A stretch of 6,992 nucleotides of DNA from an uncultured Clostridia bacterium (GTDB lineage Bacteria; Bacillota; Clostridia; Oscillospirales; Ruminococcaceae), in contig CANQKG010000075.1 of NCBI GenBank assembly GCA_947624425.1, forward strand, positions 1 to 6,992, read 5' to 3'. The position numbers were made by a program, and so were the translations under genes. Below are positions 1 through 5,359 of the stretch, in pieces; within the stretch, counting starts at the first letter, position 1, and every line of letters begins with the position of its first letter. The notes under the pieces are model-generated. The model saw only the letters and a program-made list of their open reading frames with translations. It did not search any database and was not told the DNA's origin.

Positions 1-795
1 GCTTGCGGCTCTTTGGTGGTGAAAGAACCTGGCGAAGCCGCCTGGCGGTGTGATAATCCGGCTTGTCCTGCCACAAAGCTTCGGCGGCTGATCCATTTTG
101 CCTCCCGTCCTGCCATGGATATCGAGGGGCTGGGAGATAACATGGTGCGGCAGTTGACCGATGCAGGGCTTTTGTCCACGGCGGCGGACATCTACCGGCT
201 GAAAAAGGAAGACTTGCTTCCTTTGGAACGAATGGGGGAGAAACTGGCACAAAACCTTTTGGACGCGATTGAAGTGTCCAAAAGCCGCCCGATGCCACGG
301 GTGCTGTTCGCCTTGGGGATTCGCGGGATCGGTGCAAGAGCCGCAGAGCTGATATGTGAAGCGTTTTCGACCATGGATCGTATCATGACGGCAACCGAGG
401 AAGAAATTGCCGGGATATACGGCATCGGCCCGATCATGGCGCAGAGCGTGACAGAATACTTCTCGCAGCCTCAATCGAAAATGCTGATATCTGAACTGCG
501 GGACTGCGGTCTGCAAATGGAGATGCAAACGCCGCAGCAAGAAGGGAACGCGCTTTTGGGGCTTACTTTTGTGCTGACCGGTTCGTTTGAGCGGTTCACC
601 AGAGAGGAAGCCAAAGCGCTTATCGAATCGCATGGCGGCAGAGTGACCGGAAGCGTGTCCAAAAAAACGGATTATCTTGTTGCCGGCGAAAATGCGGGAA
701 GCAAGCGTACCAAGGCGGAAGCATTGCAGATCCCCATTCTAACGGAGCAGGAATTATTAGACAGAATCGGGAAGGAGACAGACGATGAACATTGA
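1..795 (+). CDS. ligA: NAD-dependent DNA ligase LigA, C-terminal 264 residues (5' end outside window)
   Basis: LigA seals single-strand nicks with 5'-phosphate ends using NAD+, in replication and repair. The reading frame is open from base 1, so the adenylation and OB domains lie upstream. Visible in order (fragment numbering): most of the Cys4 zinc finger (C2, C17, C22 in the WRCDNPACPA context; the first Cys is just outside the window); a helix-hairpin-helix region with GLGDNMV near 43, ERMGEK near 76, GIRGIGARAA near 106 and IYGIGPIMAQ near 139; then a BRCT domain from about 184 to 258 (LTFVLTGSF, HGGRV, KTDYLVAGENAGSK). Domain order and C-terminal length fit full-length bacterial LigA. 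The stop codon overlaps the gatC start by 11 bases, suggesting cotranscription and translational coupling. A ligA-gatCAB neighbourhood is common in Firmicutes. Identity is effectively certain; only the missing N-terminal part is unseen. Confidence 0.98.
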   Translation, partial: ACGSLVVKEPGEAAWRCDNPACPATKLRRLIHFASRPAMDIEGLGDNMVRQLTDAGLLSTAADIYRLKKEDLLPLERMGEKLAQNLLDAIEVSKSRPMPRVLFALGIRGIGARAAELICEAFSTMDRIMTATEEEIAGIYGIGPIMAQSVTEYFSQPQSKMLISELRDCGLQMEMQTPQQEGNALLGLTFVLTGSFERFTREEAKALIESHGGRVTGSVSKKTDYLVAGENAGSKRTKAEALQIPILTEQELLDRIGKETDDEH

Positions 796-1054
796 TGTGA
801 GACATATTGCGAAGCTCTCACGGCTTCACTTGAATGAGGAGGAAATTCCGAAATTCACCGAGGAGATGGAGAAAATCCTTGCCATGGTGGAGCAGCTTCC
901 GCCGATTGAGGGAGAGGGAACGTTGCTCGACCCCGATCACCCGATGGAACTGCGGGAGGATAAAGCTCAAACGCTTTACCGCCGGGACGAGCTGCTTGCA
1001 AACGCACCGGAGGTCGAAGCGGGCTGCGTGGTGGTACCGAAGGTCGTGGATTAG
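785..1054 (+). CDS. gatC: Asp-tRNA(Asn)/Glu-tRNA(Gln) amidotransferase subunit C
   Basis: GatC is the small subunit that wraps between GatA and GatB and stabilises the GatCAB amidotransferase in the cytoplasm. The 89-residue product has the family length and landmarks: an N-terminal helix with DVRHIAKLSRLHLNEEE, a second helix ending MEKILAMVEQL, a PMELREDK segment, and the typical C-terminal VVVPKVVD. The ATG at 785 lies inside the end of ligA (11-base overlap) and has an AAGGAG ribosome site at 772-777 with 7-base spacing, which supports this start. The stop TAG at 1052-1054 overlaps the ribosome site of gatA. It has no catalytic residues of its own. Frame, length and genomic position all agree. 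Confidence 0.97.
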   Translation: MNIDVRHIAKLSRLHLNEEEIPKFTEEMEKILAMVEQLPPIEGEGTLLDPDHPMELREDKAQTLYRRDELLANAPEVEAGCVVVPKVVD

Positions 1055-1065
1055 GAGGAGACAGC

Positions 1066-2547
1066 ATGGAATTATACGAGTATTCTGCGGCAAAGCTCTC
1101 GGCTATGATGGAGCAGGGAGAAATATCCGCCCATGAATTGTGCGAGTCGGTTTTTCGCCGGATCGAAGGAACCGATCCGGAGGTTCATGCCTATCTGACG
1201 CTCCAAAAGGAGGAGGCGTTAAAGCAGGCGGACGAGGTGGATAAACTCCGCCGGTCGGGAGAATCACTTCCGCCGCTTGCCGGTATTCCGGTCGGGATCA
1301 AGGACAATATCTGCACCAAGGGACTTCGCACCACCTGCGCTTCCCGTATGCTGCACAATTTTGTGCCGCCTTATGACGCCACCGTAATCAAAAAGCTCCG
1401 CGCACAGTATGCGGTGATCCCCGGCAAGCTCAATATGGATGAGTTTGCCATGGGTTCTTCGACCGAGACTTCCTATTTTCAGAAAACCGCCAATCCGCAT
1501 GATCTCACCCGGATACCGGGCGGTTCGTCCGGCGGCAGTGCGGCGGCGGTCGCGGCAGGGTCCGCCGTGGTGGCGCTCGGCTCCGATACCGGCGGTTCAA
1601 TTCGGCAGCCGGCATCTCTCTGCGGCGTGGTGGGATTAAAGCCGACCTATGGCGCCGTTTCCCGATTCGGGCTGGTCGCTTTTGCGTCATCGCTCGATCA
1701 AATCGGACCGTTTGGACGGACGGTAGAGGACGCGGCACTGCTTTATGACGCCGTTTGCGGACCCGATTCCATGGACGCGACCTCGGTACGGCGCGATGTA
1801 ACGCCGATCGCTCCTCAGCTTCACGCTTCGGTAAAAGGGCTGAAAATCGGTCTGCCTCACGAGTATTTTGAGGAAGGCGTGGAGGAGTCCACCAAAAAAG
1901 CCGTTATGAACGCGGCGGCCGAGCTGGAAAAAGCGGGCGCCAAGCTGATTCCGCTCTCGCTGCCCAGTACCGGCTACGGTCTCTCCGCCTATTACATCAT
2001 CGCTTCGGCGGAAGCGTCCTCCAATCTTGCGCGGTTTGACGGTGTGAAATACGGCTACCGCACCGAGCATTTTGAAACTTTGGAGCAGATGTACGAAAAT
2101 ACCCGCAGTGAAGGCTTCGGCGATGAGGTGAAGCGCCGTATCTTGCTTGGCACCTTTGTGCTCAGCTCCGGTTATTATGACGCTTACTATAAGCGTGCAA
2201 AAATGCTCCAGCAGCAGATGACGCGGGAATTTGTCTCTGTCTTTGAACAGTGCGATCTGCTTTTAACGCCCACCACGCCCTATACGGCATTCAAGCTGGG
2301 CGAACGGATTGACGATCCGCTGATGATGTATCGCTGTGATGTTTGCACCGTACCGGTCAATATTGCGGGGCTGCCTGCCGTTAGCCTGCCCTGCGGCAGG
2401 GATGATAGGGGACTTCCGATTGGTATGCAGCTGATCGGTCCGCATTTTTCGGAAGCACGGCTGCTCAACACGGCATACAGCTATGAAAAGCTGATCGGCG
2501 GTTTTCCGCCTATGCCGCGTCTTGCCGGAAAGGAGGGTGCCAAATGA
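1066..2547 (+). CDS. gatA: Asp-tRNA(Asn)/Glu-tRNA(Gln) amidotransferase subunit A (amidase)
   Basis: GatA is the glutaminase of GatCAB: it hydrolyses glutamine and the ammonia is channelled to GatB. The 493 residues match the amidase-signature family over the full length. The Lys-cisSer-Ser triad is present: K79 in AGIPVGIKDN, S154 in the GGSSGGSAAA signature (152-161), and nucleophile S178 in GSDTGGSIR. These numbers coincide with those I recall for Staphylococcus aureus GatA. The C-terminal part has the family's LLTPTTP, NIAGLPAVSLPCG and GLPIGMQLIGPHF blocks. The start ATG at 1066 has AGGAGG at 1053-1058, 7 bases upstream, overlapping the gatC stop. The 3' end overlaps gatB by 4 bases (ATGA), a classic coupling arrangement that helps balance subunit stoichiometry. 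No truncation or missing catalytic residue is seen. Confidence 0.98.
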   Translation: MELYEYSAAKLSAMMEQGEISAHELCESVFRRIEGTDPEVHAYLTLQKEEALKQADEVDKLRRSGESLPPLAGIPVGIKDNICTKGLRTTCASRMLHNFVPPYDATVIKKLRAQYAVIPGKLNMDEFAMGSSTETSYFQKTANPHDLTRIPGGSSGGSAAAVAAGSAVVALGSDTGGSIRQPASLCGVVGLKPTYGAVSRFGLVAFASSLDQIGPFGRTVEDAALLYDAVCGPDSMDATSVRRDVTPIAPQLHASVKGLKIGLPHEYFEEGVEESTKKAVMNAAAELEKAGAKLIPLSLPSTGYGLSAYYIIASAEASSNLARFDGVKYGYRTEHFETLEQMYENTRSEGFGDEVKRRILLGTFVLSSGYYDAYYKRAKMLQQQMTREFVSVFEQCDLLLTPTTPYTAFKLGERIDDPLMMYRCDVCTVPVNIAGLPAVSLPCGRDDRGLPIGMQLIGPHFSEARLLNTAYSYEKLIGGFPPMPRLAGKEGAK

Positions 2548-3974
2548 AGCAGGGTTATGAAATGGTAGTGGGTCTTGAGATTCACGCCGAACTCAATACC
2601 GACTCCAAAATTTATTGCAGCTGTCACAACGCCTTCGGGCTGGAGGTTAACAGCCAGTGCTGTCCGATCTGTATGGGTATGCCCGGCACGCTGCCCACTT
2701 TAAACAGCCGTGTGGTCGACTCCGCCGTCAAAATGGGACACGCGCTCCATTGCAGCATCAACCGCATCTGCAAGCAGGATCGGAAGAACTACTTTTATCC
2801 TGATCTGCCGAAGGCTTATCAGATTTCCCAATTCGATGTGCCGCTGTGCGAACACGGCTATGTCAATATCATGGTAGACGGCAAGCAAAAAAAGATCGGC
2901 GTCACCCGTATTCACATCGAGGAGGACGCCGGTAAGCTCCTGCACGGCGACAGCTTTGGCGGCACTCTGGTGGATTTTAACCGCTGCGGCGTACCGCTCA
3001 TTGAGATTGTGTCCGAACCGGATATGCGCAGCTCTGCCGAGGCCAAGGCGTATCTGGACGCGATCAAGGCGATTTTACAGCATCTGGATATCTCCGACTG
3101 TAAGATGCAGGAAGGCTCGATCCGCTGCGACGTCAATGTTTCGGTTCACAAAGAGGGTGAGCCGTTCGGCACCCGCTGCGAGATGAAAAATGTCAACACC
3201 TTCAGCGGCGCGGTGCGCGCGATCGAGTATGAGGCAAACCGCCAGATCGAACTGCTGGAGCAGGGAGAAAGTATTTCACAGGAGACCCGCCGCTGGGATG
3301 ACAGTCAGGGGAAAAGCTTTTTGCTCCGTTCCAAAGAGGACGCACAGGACTACCGGTATTTTCCAGAGCCGGATCTTCTGACCATTGTATTGAGCGAGGA
3401 ACGGGTAGAATCGCTGAAGGAGGGGATCGGTGAACTTCCGAACGACCGTATGGCGCGGCTGATGTGGGAATACCGCCTGTCGCAGGGGGACGCCACACTG
3501 TTGGTGGAGGTTCCGGAGAAAGCCGATTTGTTCGAGGCGGCCGCGGCGATCGGGAAAGCCAAGGCGGACGAGCTGGTGAAATGGATCGTCGGCGATATTT
3601 CAAAATATCTCAACGACACCGGAAAACCGCTTTCCGATTTTGCCATCACGCCGGTGCAGCTGTCCGATCTGGCGGAAGCCGTGACTTCGGGCAAAATTTC
3701 CTCCACTGCCGGTAAAACGGTTTTGGATGTGATTTTGTTCGAGGACAAAAGTGTAGAGGCTGTCATCGAGGAAAAGGGACTGGCACAGATTTCGGATACC
3801 GGCGCGTTGGAGGAGATCGTGCTGGAGGTTTTGAAAAACAACGAAAAATCGGTGCAGGATTACCGGGGCGGGAAGACAAACGCACTCGGTTATCTGGTCG
3901 GGCAGTGTATGCGTCTGACCAAGGGAAAAGGAAATCCCACTCTGATGAAGGAATTGCTTATCAAGCATCTGTAA
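2544..3974 (+). CDS. gatB: Asp-tRNA(Asn)/Glu-tRNA(Gln) amidotransferase subunit B
   Basis: GatB binds mischarged Glu-tRNA(Gln)/Asp-tRNA(Asn), activates the side-chain carboxylate with ATP and transfers ammonia from GatA. The 476-residue protein has the cradle domain with VGLEIHAEL at 9-17 and a Cys set of zinc-binding type (C25, C27, C39/C40, C43, the last in CCPICMGMPGTLP). Family blocks follow: KNYFYPDLPKAYQISQFD (81-98), RIHIEEDAGKLLH (122-134), VDFNRCGVPLIEIVSEPD (143-160), EGSIRCDVNVS and RCEMKNVNTF. The last ~80 residues form the YqeY-like tail that contacts tRNA (GYLVGQCMRLTKGKGNPTLMKELL). ATG overlaps the gatA TGA, with AAGGAGGG at 2530-2537. It is the last gene of its operon and is followed by a hairpin terminator. 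The stop codon lies in a 12-base tandem duplication, noted separately. Confidence 0.98.
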   Translation: MKQGYEMVVGLEIHAELNTDSKIYCSCHNAFGLEVNSQCCPICMGMPGTLPTLNSRVVDSAVKMGHALHCSINRICKQDRKNYFYPDLPKAYQISQFDVPLCEHGYVNIMVDGKQKKIGVTRIHIEEDAGKLLHGDSFGGTLVDFNRCGVPLIEIVSEPDMRSSAEAKAYLDAIKAILQHLDISDCKMQEGSIRCDVNVSVHKEGEPFGTRCEMKNVNTFSGAVRAIEYEANRQIELLEQGESISQETRRWDDSQGKSFLLRSKEDAQDYRYFPEPDLLTIVLSEERVESLKEGIGELPNDRMARLMWEYRLSQGDATLLVEVPEKADLFEAAAAIGKAKADELVKWIVGDISKYLNDTGKPLSDFAITPVQLSDLAEAVTSGKISSTAGKTVLDVILFEDKSVEAVIEEKGLAQISDTGALEEIVLEVLKNNEKSVQDYRGGKTNALGYLVGQCMRLTKGKGNPTLMKELLIKHL

Positions 3975-3986
3975 AAACATCTGTAA
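3963..3986 (+). repeat. 12-base tandem duplication of the gatB C-terminus, including the stop codon
   Basis: AAGCATCTGTAA (3963-3974) is followed directly by AAACATCTGTAA (3975-3986), differing at one base. In the gatB frame this reads Lys-His-Leu-stop twice, the only change being synonymous (AAG to AAA). Readthrough of the first TAA would therefore add just KHL before a second TAA. It looks like a small local duplication. Confidence 0.85.
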
Positions 3987-3989
3987 ATG

Positions 3990-4023
3990 AAAGAGGCGCT
4001 TCTATGTAGAAGGCGCCTCTTTT
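3990..4023. terminator. Hairpin terminator between convergent gatB and the small minus-strand gene
   Basis: Bases 3990-3999 (AAAGAGGCGC) pair with 4013-4022 (GCGCCTCTTT). The stem continues with TTCTA (4000-4004) against TAGAA (4007-4011), leaving a 2-base TG apex and one bulged G at 4012. On the plus strand the stem ends in a short T tract (4020-4023), so it should terminate ligA-gatCAB transcription 15 bases after the gatB stop. On the minus strand it lies about 20 bases past the stop of the Cys-rich gene and ends in a TTTCATTT-type tail, so it may act in both directions. The T tail is modest on either side. Confidence 0.8.
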
Positions 4024-4042
4024 GTGTCATCAGCTATATATC

Positions 4043-4171
4043 TCAGCAGCCGCAGCCACAGTTATTATTGCCGCAGTCATTATTGCCGCAGAGGCCAAAG
4101 CCGCATCCGCCGCAGGAAGCGAGGATCAGAATCAGAATGATGATCCAAGCACAGTTATTTCCGCCACACAT
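4043..4171 (-). CDS. Small cysteine- and glycine-rich hydrophobic protein (42 aa), function unknown
   Basis: A 42-codon frame on the minus strand, ATG at 4171-4169 and TGA at 4045-4043, in the gap between the gat and clp operons. It starts MCGGNNCAW, continues with an uninterrupted hydrophobic stretch (IIILILILA, residues 10-18), and ends in a Cys/Gly/Asn-rich tail (residues 19-42). There are 9 Cys (2, 7, 20, 23, 28, 33, 38, 40, 42) and about 10 Gly. No Lys or Arg is present. The start is supported by a near-perfect ribosome site (AAAGGAGGT, plus-strand 4182-4190). I recall similar mini-proteins in Clostridia given names such as 'chorion class high-cysteine protein'; that name implies no known role. 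Membrane insertion, metal binding or disulfide cross-linking (for example in a spore coat) are possible but unproven. Overlapping plus-strand frames are Gln/Pro-rich shadows without ribosome sites. Confidence 0.8.
   Translation of the reverse strand: MCGGNNCAWIIILILILASCGGCGFGLCGNNDCGNNNCGCGC
4061..4090 (-). repeat. Two tandem 15-base units inside the Cys-rich gene
   Basis: On the minus strand, TGCGGCAATAATGAC (4090-4076) is followed by TGCGGCAATAATAAC (4075-4061), 14 of 15 bases identical. They encode CGNND and CGNNN, giving the regular five-residue Cys spacing in the tail. The pattern fits growth of the tail by unit duplication. Confidence 0.8.
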
Positions 4172-4181
4172 AACCCGGTTT

Positions 4182-4190
4182 ACCTCCTTT
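4182..4190 (-). promoter_or_regulatory. Strong ribosome binding site of the small Cys-rich gene
   Basis: The minus strand reads AAAGGAGGT, nearly full complementarity to the 16S 3' end. The GG of the core is 11 bases before the ATG at 4171, slightly long but workable. No other plausible start follows on this strand, so this site is the main evidence that the 42-codon frame is translated. Confidence 0.8.
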
Positions 4191-4204
4191 CCCTAGGACT
4201 ACTT

Positions 4205-4233
4205 CATCATATGCCGGCGGCCGGAGAATGTGA
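4205..4233 (-). promoter_or_regulatory. Possible sporulation-sigma-type promoter for the small Cys-rich gene
   Basis: On the minus strand TCACA (4233-4229) is followed 15 bases later by CATATGATG (4213-4205). This resembles the sigma-K pattern (an MAC-type -35 and CATANNNTA at -10), with one mismatch in each element. Transcription would begin near 4198, leaving a leader of about 26 bases that holds the ribosome site, which is a sensible geometry. The spacer is GC-rich (CCGGCCGCCGG), and such short motifs occur by chance. I saw no convincing TTGACA/TATAAT-type promoter upstream of this gene on this strand. Confidence 0.25.
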
Positions 4234-4312
4234 ATGAGAGAAAATCGAAGAAAACAGTCGTATTCGTGAGAAAAATAAAGCTGTTATCAAAATTCAATCT
4301 TTTTCCAATTTG

Positions 4313-4329
4313 TTTGACCTTCCTTGACT
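4313..4329 (+). promoter_or_regulatory. CtsR operator box A
   Basis: TTTGACC-TTC-CTTGACT: two direct heptads separated by three bases with a central T. This is the reverse complement of the CtsR consensus (RGTCAAA NAN RGTCAAA) with one mismatch in the second heptad. It lies upstream of ctsR itself, as expected for autoregulation of the clp operon. Confidence 0.85.
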
Positions 4330-4339
4330 TTAGTTTGAC

Positions 4340-4356
4340 TTTGACTATCTTTGACT
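4340..4356 (+). promoter_or_regulatory. CtsR operator box B
   Basis: TTTGACT-ATC-TTTGACT, an exact match to the tandem-heptad CtsR operator read on the complementary strand, starting 27 bases after box A. A further heptad TTTGACT (4334-4340) overlaps its first base. The TTGACT cores double as -35 hexamers, so CtsR bound here should block RNA polymerase directly. Confidence 0.92.
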
Positions 4357-4369
4357 TATAGGGTAAACT
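4341..4369 (+). promoter_or_regulatory. Probable vegetative promoter of the ctsR-mcsA-mcsB-clpC operon
   Basis: TTGACT (4341-4346) is followed after 17 bases by TAAACT (4364-4369), giving five and four matches to the -35 and -10 consensus. An alternative is TTGACT (4335-4340), a 16-base spacer and TATAGG (4357-4362). Because the heptads repeat the -35 core, sequence alone cannot pick the true one. Either way the promoter is embedded in the CtsR operators, and the transcript would start roughly 20-30 bases before the ctsR ATG. Confidence 0.6.
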
Positions 4370-4397
4370 GTAAATTGTAAGAAGGGAGGCAAACGGC

Positions 4398-4844
4398 ATG
4401 AACATATCGGATGCAATCGCGCTTGCGATACAGGAGATGCTGCAGGAATGCGGCGGAGAGGCGCAGATCAAGCGGAACGAGTTTGCCGTCAAGCTGGGCT
4501 GCGTGCCGAGCCAGATCAATTATGTTTTGACCTCGCGCTTCACGCCCGAGCAGGGCTATATCGTGGAAAGCAGGCGCGGCGGCGGCGGATATATCCGGAT
4601 CACCAAAATATCGGACAGCAAAAAACAGTTAATCTCCCATATTTTGCAGTCGGTCGGTGATATACTGGAGGAACAGCAGGCGCGCCTTTTGGTGGAAGGA
4701 CTGTATCAGAATGAGATCCTTTCCAAGCGGGAGGCACGCATCATGCTTTCCGCCCTGTCGGATCGAACGCTTCAGTCCATTCTTCCGAAGGAGCGCGGCA
4801 GAATCAGAGCCTGTATTTTCAAATCGATGCTTTGCAATATATAA
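4398..4844 (+). CDS. ctsR: CtsR, transcriptional repressor of class III heat-shock genes
   Basis: CtsR is a dimeric winged-helix repressor that binds tandem heptads upstream of clp genes and releases them on heat or protein-damage stress. The 148-residue product matches the family: N-terminal NISDAIALAI helix, CVPSQINYVLTSRFT recognition region (35-49), GYIVESRRGGGGYIRI wing (53-68) with the arginine (R60) and glycine loop (G61-G64) tied in Bacillus to McsB phosphorylation and heat sensing, and a C-terminal dimerisation half (LLVEGLYQNEILSKREARIMLSAL). The ATG at 4398 has GGGAGG about 9 bases upstream. It is first in its operon, directly behind two CtsR boxes, so negative autoregulation is expected. 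mcsA follows after 14 bases. Nothing appears damaged. Confidence 0.97.
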   Translation: MNISDAIALAIQEMLQECGGEAQIKRNEFAVKLGCVPSQINYVLTSRFTPEQGYIVESRRGGGGYIRITKISDSKKQLISHILQSVGDILEEQQARLLVEGLYQNEILSKREARIMLSALSDRTLQSILPKERGRIRACIFKSMLCNI

Positions 4845-4858
4845 AGGAGTGACAGAAT

Positions 4859-5359
4859 ATGTTGTGTGAAAAATGCCATATCAATCAGGCAACGACCCAT
4901 GTGAAACAGAATATCAACGGCAAAGTGAGCGAAATGCACCTTTGCAGCGCCTGCGCCGCCGGTCTGTCCGTGAACAGTATGTTCGGCAGCGGGCTGTTCG
5001 GCTCGCAGGCTTCCATACTGAGCAGTTTGTTTGGAAATCAGATCGCCGATAACCGGCAGGAGAGCCAGGTGTGTCCCAACTGCGGCGCCCGGCTTCATGA
5101 GATCTCCGCTTCCGGCCGCGTCGGCTGTGCCGAGTGCTACCGTGTGTTTCGCTCCTATCTGCAGCCGAGCATCCGTAGGATTCACGGCACGGCACAGCAC
5201 GCAGGAAAAATTCCCGCAAATAAGGAGATTGCGCTGACGGCAGAGCAAAAGCTCAAGAGCCTGCGGGAGCAGATGGAGGAAGCGATCGAGCGGCAGGATT
5301 TTGAACAGGCGGCTTTGCTGCGCGATCAGATTCGTGAAGAGGAAGGGAAGGGGGAGTGA
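4859..5359 (+). CDS. mcsA: McsA, zinc-finger activator of the protein-arginine kinase
   Basis: McsA partners with McsB, stimulating its protein-arginine kinase activity and helping inactivate CtsR; it is also linked to metal and thiol stress. The 166 residues contain four CXXC pairs: C3/C6 (MLCEKCH), C29/C32 (LCSAC), C72/C75 (VCPNCG) and C90/C93 (GCAECY), which can form two zinc modules. A UVR-type coiled-coil motif sits at the C-terminus (about 130-163; LKSLREQMEEAIERQDFEQA, then LLRDQI). Between the first and second Cys modules is a Ser/Gly/Phe-rich linker (37-62). The ATG at 4859 has AAGGAG 10 bases upstream, just after the ctsR stop. The last codon overlaps the GTG candidate start of mcsB. 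Order and domain content fit the standard ctsR operon. Confidence 0.96.
   Translation: MLCEKCHINQATTHVKQNINGKVSEMHLCSACAAGLSVNSMFGSGLFGSQASILSSLFGNQIADNRQESQVCPNCGARLHEISASGRVGCAECYRVFRSYLQPSIRRIHGTAQHAGKIPANKEIALTAEQKLKSLREQMEEAIERQDFEQAALLRDQIREEEGKGE

Noticed and set aside
1687..2070. 127-residue minus-strand frame inside gatA
   Set aside because: Antisense shadow in a GC-rich gene; no start signal or family motif.
3202..3841. Long minus-strand frames inside gatB (3202-3603 and 3350-3841)
   Set aside because: Antisense shadows of a well-matched conserved gene; Arg/Pro/Ser-rich, with no ribosome sites and no recognisable domains.
4102..4171. Lipoprotein reading of the mini-protein: LASC at residues 17-20 resembles a lipobox
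   Set aside because: There is no positively charged N-region, a Cys already sits at position 2, and the hydrophobic stretch is short. The match may be chance in a Cys-rich protein; not called as a signal peptide.
4214..4224. CCGG-CGG-CCGG inverted repeat as a regulator site or hairpin
   Set aside because: Four-base arms with a three-base centre are too short to support a specific call, and CG-rich palindromes of this size are common.
3987..4237. Two plus-strand frames (3987-4196 and 4022-4237) in the intergenic gap
   Set aside because: They are antisense to the Cys-rich mini-gene, rich in Gln/Pro/Ala from reading its codons backwards, and lack ribosome sites. The first also starts inside the terminator.
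4313..4356. Repeated TTTGACT units as replication iterons or a CRISPR-like array
   Set aside because: Seven-base units with 3-4 base or overlapping spacing match the CtsR operator and lie directly before ctsR, which explains them fully.
4199..4519. Minus-strand 106-residue frame across the ctsR upstream region
   Set aside because: It runs through the CtsR operators, the promoter and the start of ctsR in antisense; its composition reflects those elements and there is no family resemblance.
4772..5248. 158-residue minus-strand frame inside mcsA
   Set aside because: It lies antisense to McsA, whose CXXC and UVR motifs are clear on the plus strand; no independent support.
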